Shown in pieces: positions 58,995 through 64,000 of a DNA stretch of 64,000 nucleotides. Position 1 is the first letter of the stretch; each line of letters opens with the position of its first letter. The stretch is from Rhizobium cauense (lineage in GTDB: Bacteria; Pseudomonadota; Alphaproteobacteria; Rhizobiales; Rhizobiaceae). Both the position numbers and the translations under genes were made by a program. The DNA lies in the NCBI RefSeq assembly GCF_019511525.1, contig NZ_JAEUAT010000002.1, positions 372,001 to 436,000 of the forward strand, given 5' to 3'. The notes beneath the pieces are model-generated. The model did no database searches. It saw nothing but the letters and a program-made list of their open reading frames with translations, and had not been told where the DNA came from.

Positions 58995-60280
58995 ATGGTG
59001 TGTACGCAGCGACCGGCGACGTAGGTCGCAACAGCGCGTCCGCTGAGGCGAGCGTCTTCGAACGGCGTGTTCTTCGAGCGGGAAAGAAGCATGTCCTTCG
59101 AGACAAGCCAAGGGTCATCGAGATCGATCAGCGTAATATCCGCCTTCGCGCCCGGCTTCAGCGTGCCGGCCTCGAGACCGAAGATCTGAGCAGGCCGCGT
59201 CGACATGGCATCGATCAGCCGCATCAGGCTGACCTGGCCGCTGTGATGTAGGCGCAGCGCAGCCGCGAGCATAGTTTCGAGACCGATCGCGCCGTCGGCT
59301 GCTTCGCCGAAGGGCAGGCGTTTCGTGTCGACGTCCTGCGGGTCGTGCGAGGAGACGATGATGTCGATCGCGCCGCGCGCCAGCGCATCGACCATCGCCA
59401 CGCGGTCATCTTCGGACCGCAGCGGTGGATAGAGCTTGAAGAAGGTGCGGTACTCGCCGATGTCGTTTTCGTTCAGCGACAGATTGTTGATCGAGATGCC
59501 GCAGGTAACGCGCGCACCACGGCTGCGGGCAAGCTCGATCGCCTCGACCGATTCCGGGACGGAGATCATCGCGGCGTGGTAGTTGCCGCGCGTCAGCTTG
59601 GCGATACGCAGGTCACGTTCGAGCGGGATGAGCTCGGCTTCCTTCGGGATGCCGCCGAGACCGAGCCAGCTTGCAAACAGTCCCTCATGCATGACGCCGG
59701 TGGCGCCGAGATATTTGTCGCGCGTCTCGCACGAGATCACGGCGCCGAATTCACGCGCATAGGTCATGACGCGGCGCAGGACCTGCGTGTCGTGGACGCT
59801 CGAGCGGCCGTCGGTAAACGCGACGGCGCCGGCTTCCATCAGCATGCCGATCTCGGTCATTTCCTCGCCGGCAAGATGCTTCGTGATCGCAGCCGCCGGA
59901 TAGACGTTGACGAGAGCATTGTCCTTCGCCGTCTTCTTGACGAACTCGACAAGCGCGATGTCGTCGATGACGGGATCGGTATCCGGCATCATGATGATCG
60001 ACGTAACGCCGCCGGCCGCTGCCGCCCGACTCGCCGAAGCGATTGTTTCGCGATGCTCGGCGCCTGGCTCACCGATATGGACGCGGGCATCGATGAGGCC
60101 AGGCGTCGCGACGAGACCGCTGCAATCGCGGACTTCGACACCAGCGGGGCTTGCCTGGTTCTGTGCATCCGCGCCGGCCGCAACGATCAGGCCATCCCTG
60201 ACGATGATGCTGCCGACTTCATCGAGATTGCGCGAGGGGTCGACGATGCGAACGTTCTTGAGGACGATCGAGTTCTTCAT
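58991..60280 (-). CDS. pyrC: Dihydroorotase-like pseudoenzyme (PyrC', PyrX type)
   Basis: A 429-residue class I dihydroorotase homologue of full length. The zinc-binding residues are largely lost: the usual DxHxHxR is DARVHIG (64-70), the third His site is SCETRD (183-188) instead of a HCED-type motif, the HIS motif is AMIS (237-240), and the catalytic TDHAPH is SSHDPQ (310-315). It is therefore expected to be inactive and to act as a structural partner for aspartate transcarbamylase, as the non-catalytic PyrC' of Pseudomonas does. Its start overlaps the pyrB stop by four bases, which fits a complex. A true dihydroorotase should lie elsewhere in the genome. Confidence 0.9.
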   Translation of the reverse strand: MKNSIVLKNVRIVDPSRNLDEVGSIIVRDGLIVAAGADAQNQASPAGVEVRDCSGLVATPGLIDARVHIGEPGAEHRETIASASRAAAAGGVTSIIMMPDTDPVIDDIALVEFVKKTAKDNALVNVYPAAAITKHLAGEEMTEIGMLMEAGAVAFTDGRSSVHDTQVLRRVMTYAREFGAVISCETRDKYLGATGVMHEGLFASWLGLGGIPKEAELIPLERDLRIAKLTRGNYHAAMISVPESVEAIELARSRGARVTCGISINNLSLNENDIGEYRTFFKLYPPLRSEDDRVAMVDALARGAIDIIVSSHDPQDVDTKRLPFGEAADGAIGLETMLAAALRLHHSGQVSLMRLIDAMSTRPAQIFGLEAGTLKPGAKADITLIDLDDPWLVSKDMLLSRSKNTPFEDARLSGRAVATYVAGRCVHTI

Positions 60281-61233
60281 GCGCCGGCTCCTTCGGTGCG
60301 CGGACCCTGGTTCTGCGAGACCAGCAGCGTCTCCATCACGGCCATGCGCACTGCGACCCCCATTTCCACCTGTTCTGCAATCACGCTCTGCGGGCCGTCG
60401 GCAACCTCGGAGGAGATCTCGACGCCGCGGTTCATCGGGCCGGGATGCATGACAAGCGCGTCTTCCTTCGCCGCCTTCAGCGTTTCCGCGTCGAGCCCAT
60501 AGAAGTGGTAGTATTCGCGCACCGACGGCACGAAGGCGCCGGACATGCGCTCGCGCTGCAGACGCAGCATCATCACCACGTCAGCATCCTTCAGACCTTC
60601 CTTCATGGAATGGAAGACCTCGACACCCATGTCGGCGATGCCTGATGGCAGCAGGGTCGCTGGCGCTACGACGCGCACGCGTGCGCCCATGGCGTTGAGC
60701 AACAGGATGTTCGAGCGCGCCACGCGCGAATGCAGCACGTCGCCGCAAATCGCGACGATGATGCGCGACAGCTTGCCCTTGGCGCGGCGGATTGTCAGCG
60801 CGTCGAGCAGCGCCTGCGTCGGATGCTCATGTTGGCCGTCGCCGGCGTTGACCACCGAGCAGGAAACCTTCTGTGCGAGCAGGGCGGCGGCACCTGCGCT
60901 GGAATGGCGGATCACGAGCACGTCGGGCCGCATCGCGTTCAGTGTCATCGCCGTATCGATCAGGGTCTCGCCCTTCTTCACCGAAGAATTGCCGACCGAC
61001 ATGTTCATGACGTCGGCGCCGAGGCGTTTGCCTGCGAGTTCGAAGGAAGCCTGCGTTCGCGTCGATGCCTCGAAGAACAGATTGATCTGAGTCAGGCCGC
61101 GAAGGGTCGACGTTTTCTTCTCCCTTTGCCGGCTGATCTTGACGGCCTCGTCGGCCTTGTCGAGGAGAAAGGTGATATCCTGCTCTGTGAGCCCTTTGAT
61201 ACCGATGAGGTGGCGGTGGGGAAAGAAGACCAT
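60277..61233 (-). CDS. pyrB: Aspartate carbamoyltransferase catalytic subunit
   Basis: A 318-residue enzyme that makes carbamoyl-aspartate, the first committed step of pyrimidine synthesis. The carbamoyl-phosphate loop is STRT (57-60), the 80s-type loop is in [10 protein letters not shown], and [11 protein letters not shown] is present. It overlaps the dihydroorotase-like gene, so the two are co-translated and probably form a complex. Confidence 0.97.
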   Translation of the reverse strand: MVFFPHRHLIGIKGLTEQDITFLLDKADEAVKISRQREKKTSTLRGLTQINLFFEASTRTQASFELAGKRLGADVMNMSVGNSSVKKGETLIDTAMTLNAMRPDVLVIRHSSAGAAALLAQKVSCSVVNAGDGQHEHPTQALLDALTIRRAKGKLSRIIVAICGDVLHSRVARSNILLLNAMGARVRVVAPATLLPSGIADMGVEVFHSMKEGLKDADVVMMLRLQRERMSGAFVPSVREYYHFYGLDAETLKAAKEDALVMHPGPMNRGVEISSEVADGPQSVIAEQVEMGVAVRMAVMETLLVSQNQGPRTEGAGA

Positions 61234-61322
61234 GAACCTGCCTCTTGCTGTCGTCTGCGGGGTCTATAAAGAGTGAGCCGGGCGGCGGCAAGCTTGTGCT
61301 GTGGGCAAAGGCCCGTCTCCCC

Positions 61323-61385
61323 CTGCAATTTTGCCCGAATTCAACTATTGCAGAGGACAGGGAAATTGTAACTTCCGGTTTCCCT
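61323..61385. repeat. Two inverted repeats in the pyrB/acyl-CoA dehydrogenase gap
   Basis: CTGCAAT/ATTGCAG (61323-61329, 61347-61353) and AGGGAAA/TTTCCCT (61359-61365, 61379-61385), perfect 7-base arms, in the 181-base divergent promoter region. They are possible operators. Confidence 0.4.
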
Positions 61386-61414
61386 TTGCCTGCCTCTTGC
61401 ACTAGAAGCGATTC

Positions 61415-63067
61415 ATGACGCCCGCCGAAGAGAAACTTGCCGAACTGAACCAGCCGAGCCTGTGGTCCGGCATCAATGCCTACAGGTCCGATCCGCTGAT
61501 CGTCGATCTGACAGGCACGCTGCCGCGCGGCATCCGCGATGACCTTGATAGCATGGGCCGATACGTGACCTCGCCGGAGGCGCAGGAACTGGCGCGCATG
61601 GCGAATCAGGGCGTGCCGCAACTGCGCACGCATGGTCCGCGTGGTGAGCGGCTGGATGTGGTCGAGTTCCACCCGGCCTGGCATGCGCTGATGCGCCGTT
61701 CGATGTCGTCGGGGCTGCATTCATCGGTCTGGGATCCGCAGGCGGATACCGAGGCGAAGAACCAGGCGCATAAGGTCAGGGCGGCACGCTTCTATCTGAC
61801 GGCGCAGCTGGAATCCGGCCATCTTTGCCCACTGACGATGACCAGCGCTTCGGTCGCGGCGCTTTCGGCTTCGCCGGCCGTGCAGAAGGACTGGGCGCCG
61901 AAGATTCTCTCGCGCAAATACGATTCCACCAACAAGCCTGCCATGCAGAAGTCCGCCGTGACGATCGGCATGGGCATGACCGAGAAGCAGGGCGGCACGG
62001 ACGTTCGCGCCAACACCACGACGGCCGAAAAGGTCAGTGAAGGCATCTACCGCCTGTCCGGCCATAAGTGGTTCATGTCTGCGCCGATGAGCGACGCCTT
62101 CGTGATGCTGGCGCAGACGAAAGATGGAATGGGCTGCTTCCTCGTTCCTCGGCTGCTGGAGGATGGCTCGGCGAACGGCCTTCACTTCCAGCGACTCAAG
62201 GACAAGGTGGGCAATCGCTCCAATGCCTCCTCCGAGGTCGAGTTCAACGATACGTTCGGCTTCCTGCTCGGCACGCCGGATGGCGGTATCCGCACAATTC
62301 TCGATATGGTGACATTGACGCGGCTCGACTGCGCGCTGGCATCCTCGGGCATCATGCGCGCGTCGCTGGCGGAAGCCGTGCATCACACCCGCGGCCGCAG
62401 CGTTTTCGGAAAGATGCTGGTGAGCCAGCCGATCATGACGCGTGTCCTGGCCGATATGGCCCTCGATGTGGCGGCTGCGACGGCGCTGTCCTTCCGCCTT
62501 GCCGATGCCTTTGACCGGGCACGCGGCAGCGCCGAAGAGGCCGCCTACGCCCGCGTCATGACGCCGGTCGCGAAATACTGGTGCTGCAAGATCGCGCCTG
62601 CGCTGATCTACGAAGCGATGGAGTGCATCGGCGGCAGCGGCTATATCGAGGAACGGCCTATCGCCCGCCACTACCGCGAAGCGCCCGTTAACGCGATCTG
62701 GGAAGGCTCGGGTAACGTCATGGCGCTCGACGTGCTGCGCATTCTGAACCGGGGCAAGGATCTCTTCGAGACCGTGTTTGCAGGGCTCGCGCGCGATCTC
62801 GGTCCGGCAGGCAAGAAGACGATCGACGTGCTTCGTGCCGCCATGGCGCTTTGCGAGCGCGACGAGGGTGCTGCGCGCCTGCTGGTCGAACAGCTGGCGC
62901 TCGCCGCCGGCGCCGCCGAGCTTTATCGCCTGGGGGCAGGGCGGATCGCCGACGCCTTCATCGAAACCCGCCTCGCAGGCGGCTGGCGCTCGACCTACGG
63001 CATGCTGGATTCACGCTTCGACGCCAGCTACATCGTCGATCTGCTCTATCCGCCGGCAAACTTATGA
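61415..63067 (+). CDS. Acyl-CoA dehydrogenase of the AidB type
   Basis: A 550-residue flavoprotein. The sequence GMGMTEKQGGTDVRANTTTA and the later GGSGYIEERPIARHYREAPVNAIWEGSGNV are typical of the AidB branch, whose E. coli member is induced by alkylating agents and binds DNA. Whether this protein acts on acyl-CoA, on other substrates or in DNA protection is unknown. It overlaps the following acetyltransferase gene by four bases. Confidence 0.88.
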   Translation: MTPAEEKLAELNQPSLWSGINAYRSDPLIVDLTGTLPRGIRDDLDSMGRYVTSPEAQELARMANQGVPQLRTHGPRGERLDVVEFHPAWHALMRRSMSSGLHSSVWDPQADTEAKNQAHKVRAARFYLTAQLESGHLCPLTMTSASVAALSASPAVQKDWAPKILSRKYDSTNKPAMQKSAVTIGMGMTEKQGGTDVRANTTTAEKVSEGIYRLSGHKWFMSAPMSDAFVMLAQTKDGMGCFLVPRLLEDGSANGLHFQRLKDKVGNRSNASSEVEFNDTFGFLLGTPDGGIRTILDMVTLTRLDCALASSGIMRASLAEAVHHTRGRSVFGKMLVSQPIMTRVLADMALDVAAATALSFRLADAFDRARGSAEEAAYARVMTPVAKYWCCKIAPALIYEAMECIGGSGYIEERPIARHYREAPVNAIWEGSGNVMALDVLRILNRGKDLFETVFAGLARDLGPAGKKTIDVLRAAMALCERDEGAARLLVEQLALAAGAAELYRLGAGRIADAFIETRLAGGWRSTYGMLDSRFDASYIVDLLYPPANL

Positions 63068-63681
63068 CTGTGCTGCGTCCCGTCCGCGCCGGCGATCTCG
63101 AGCAGATTTATCAGATCTCGCTGGTGACGGGCGATGCCGGCAGCGACGCGACCAAATTGCATCGCGATGGCAAGCTGATCGGGCACATCTACTCCGCACC
63201 TTACGTCATGCTGAGCCCCGAAACTGCTTTCGTGGCAGAGGACTCCGAAGGCGTCGCCGGCTACATCGTCGGCGTGTTCGATACGGTTGCATTCGAACAG
63301 CGGCTTGAACGCGATTGGTGGCCGTCACTTCGTCAAGCCTACAGTGATCCACAGGGCGATCCCGAGAGCTGGGACGCCGATCAGAAACGCATAGCCGCGA
63401 TCCACCATCCTTCTTCGGCGCCTGCTGCGCTCCTCGAAGCCTTTCCCGCGCACATCCACATGAACCTGCTGCCGCGTTTGCAGGGGCAGGGGATGGGCAC
63501 GAAGCTCCTCGACCGATGGCTGAAGAATGCAAGGGAGGCCGGCGTCGAAGCCGTCCACCTCGGCGCCAATGCCAACAATTATGGCGCTCTGCGTTTTTGG
63601 GGCTCCCGCGGGTTCAGCCGACTTGGCCCGCCATTGGTCGACGCTTCCGACCGAACGGTCTGGTTCGGACAGAGGCTATAA
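63064..63681 (+). CDS. GNAT family N-acetyltransferase
   Basis: A 205-residue acetyltransferase. The acetyl-CoA site is in LLPRLQGQGMGTKLLDRWL, and the C-terminal ANANNYGALRFWGSRGF is a standard GNAT motif B. It acetylates an amine-bearing small molecule or protein, substrate unknown. It is co-translated with the AidB-type gene (ATGA overlap). Confidence 0.9.
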   Translation: MTVLRPVRAGDLEQIYQISLVTGDAGSDATKLHRDGKLIGHIYSAPYVMLSPETAFVAEDSEGVAGYIVGVFDTVAFEQRLERDWWPSLRQAYSDPQGDPESWDADQKRIAAIHHPSSAPAALLEAFPAHIHMNLLPRLQGQGMGTKLLDRWLKNAREAGVEAVHLGANANNYGALRFWGSRGFSRLGPPLVDASDRTVWFGQRL

Positions 63682-63696
63682 GGACAGGCAGCTAAA

Positions 63697-63714
63697 TGTC
63701 ACCGTATGGTGACA
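63697..63714. promoter_or_regulatory. Inverted repeat after the GNAT gene, before a TetR gene
   Basis: TGTCACC, four bases, GGTGACA: a perfect 7-bp pair, 15 bases after the acetyltransferase stop and about 115 bases before the TetR-type start. CACTTTG just after it is repeated as CAAAGTG near 63804. It could be the autoregulatory operator of the TetR gene, or a terminator stem. Confidence 0.45.
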
Positions 63715-63830
63715 CTTTGAAATCGTTGCCGTCTTTCGCGAACTGTCCACAATCTTTGCAAGACTTGTCCGTTGCCGCTGATCTGTGGCGTTGTTACTCA
63801 CCGCAAAGTGACAACTGGACCGAATCCCTC

Positions 63831-64000
63831 ATGCTAAACGACCCCATGGTGCTTGCACCCGTTGCCGACGCAATCCGCGTCGAACCCGAAAAGCGCGTCC
63901 GCGACCGCGGCGCAACGGAAAAAGCGATCCTGAATGCGGCCAAGTCGTTGCTAGCGGAAGAAGGATTCCAGAATTTCGGCATCAACGCGGTCGCCCGCCG
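63831..64000 (+). CDS. TetR family regulator, N-terminal part (cut by window edge)
   Basis: An open frame from ATG at 63831 to the window end. The translation includes RDRGATEKAILNAAKSLLAE, then EGFQNFGINAVAR, the first two helices and start of the recognition helix of a TetR DNA-binding domain. A second ATG at 63846 is equally possible. The ligand-binding part lies outside. A palindrome lies about 115 bases upstream. Confidence 0.8.
   Translation, partial: MLNDPMVLAPVADAIRVEPEKRVRDRGATEKAILNAAKSLLAEEGFQNFGINAVAR

Noticed and set aside
1..64000. CRISPR arrays, insertion sequences, integrases, toxin-antitoxin pairs or defence genes
   Set aside because: I looked for repeat-spacer patterns, transposase motifs and two-gene toxin modules and found none. 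The window is ordinary core chromosome.

Overview
The window looks like a chromosomal core segment from an alphaproteobacterium of the Rhizobiaceae (Rhizobium/Ensifer/Agrobacterium type). The grounds are high GC, the clpP-clpX-lon-hupB order, a rhizobial-type nuoA-N operon with extra lineage-specific genes, divK-pleD, a short proline-tRNA ligase without editing insert, GAAC-N7-GAAC LexA boxes, and an FMN riboswitch in front of a RibN-type transporter. I see no prophage, insertion sequence, CRISPR array or defence island. The genus cannot be fixed from sequence reading alone.

Layout. 1-2 kb: a truncated cytochrome P450 and a membrane diguanylate cyclase, both on minus. 2.3-7.9 kb: the protein quality-control block clpP, clpX, lon, followed by the nucleoid protein gene hupB, with clear intrinsic terminators after clpX, lon and hupB. 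8.0-11.4 kb: FMN riboswitch, ribN, and a secreted phytase-like esterase. 11.5-13.8 kb: aldo/keto reductase, cupin and methyltransferase genes. 14.4-14.6 kb: two identical tRNA-Asp genes. 14.9-34.3 kb: a plus-strand array nuoA-B-C-D-(secreted small protein)-E-F-(HhH protein)-G-H-I-J-K-L-M-N-birA-rnj-mce-DUF1467, mostly with overlapping or closely spaced genes, encoding respiratory complex I and then biotin ligase, RNase J and methylmalonyl-CoA epimerase. 34.9-43.2 kb: proS, the lipoprotein-release ABC transporter lolC/E-lolD, a small DNA-damage-type locus, and dnaE. 43.2-49.7 kb: an L,D-transpeptidase, the Y-family polymerase dinB with a LexA box, an HAD/DUF3572 pair, the cell-cycle regulators divK-pleD, a probable structured RNA, and rpmG. 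49.8-61.2 kb (mainly minus): MFS transporter, DUF983, rnr, topA, dprA, plsY, a dihydroorotase-like pseudoenzyme and pyrB. 61.4-64 kb: an AidB-type acyl-CoA dehydrogenase, a GNAT acetyltransferase and the start of a TetR regulator.

The most interesting signals are these. (1) Three perfect GAAC-N7-GAAC LexA boxes occur within about 7 kb. One precedes dinB, one precedes a DUF5680-type gene, and one sits inside the promoter of a 28-codon single-membrane-helix peptide gene, reminiscent in size and regulation of the SOS division inhibitor SidA of Caulobacter. (2) A multi-hairpin region ending in a very strong stem lies between pleD and rpmG, preceded by CtrA-like TTAACCAT sites: a candidate cell-cycle-linked small RNA. 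(3) The pyrC gene next to pyrB has lost most of its metal-binding residues and should be a structural partner of PyrB rather than an enzyme. (4) A helix-hairpin-helix module appears twice in the nuo operon, fused to NuoE and as a separate gene after nuoF. (5) Several perfect inverted repeats sit in regulatory gaps, including three in a row before divK.

Readings of function come from recognised family motifs in the translations. No database search was run.
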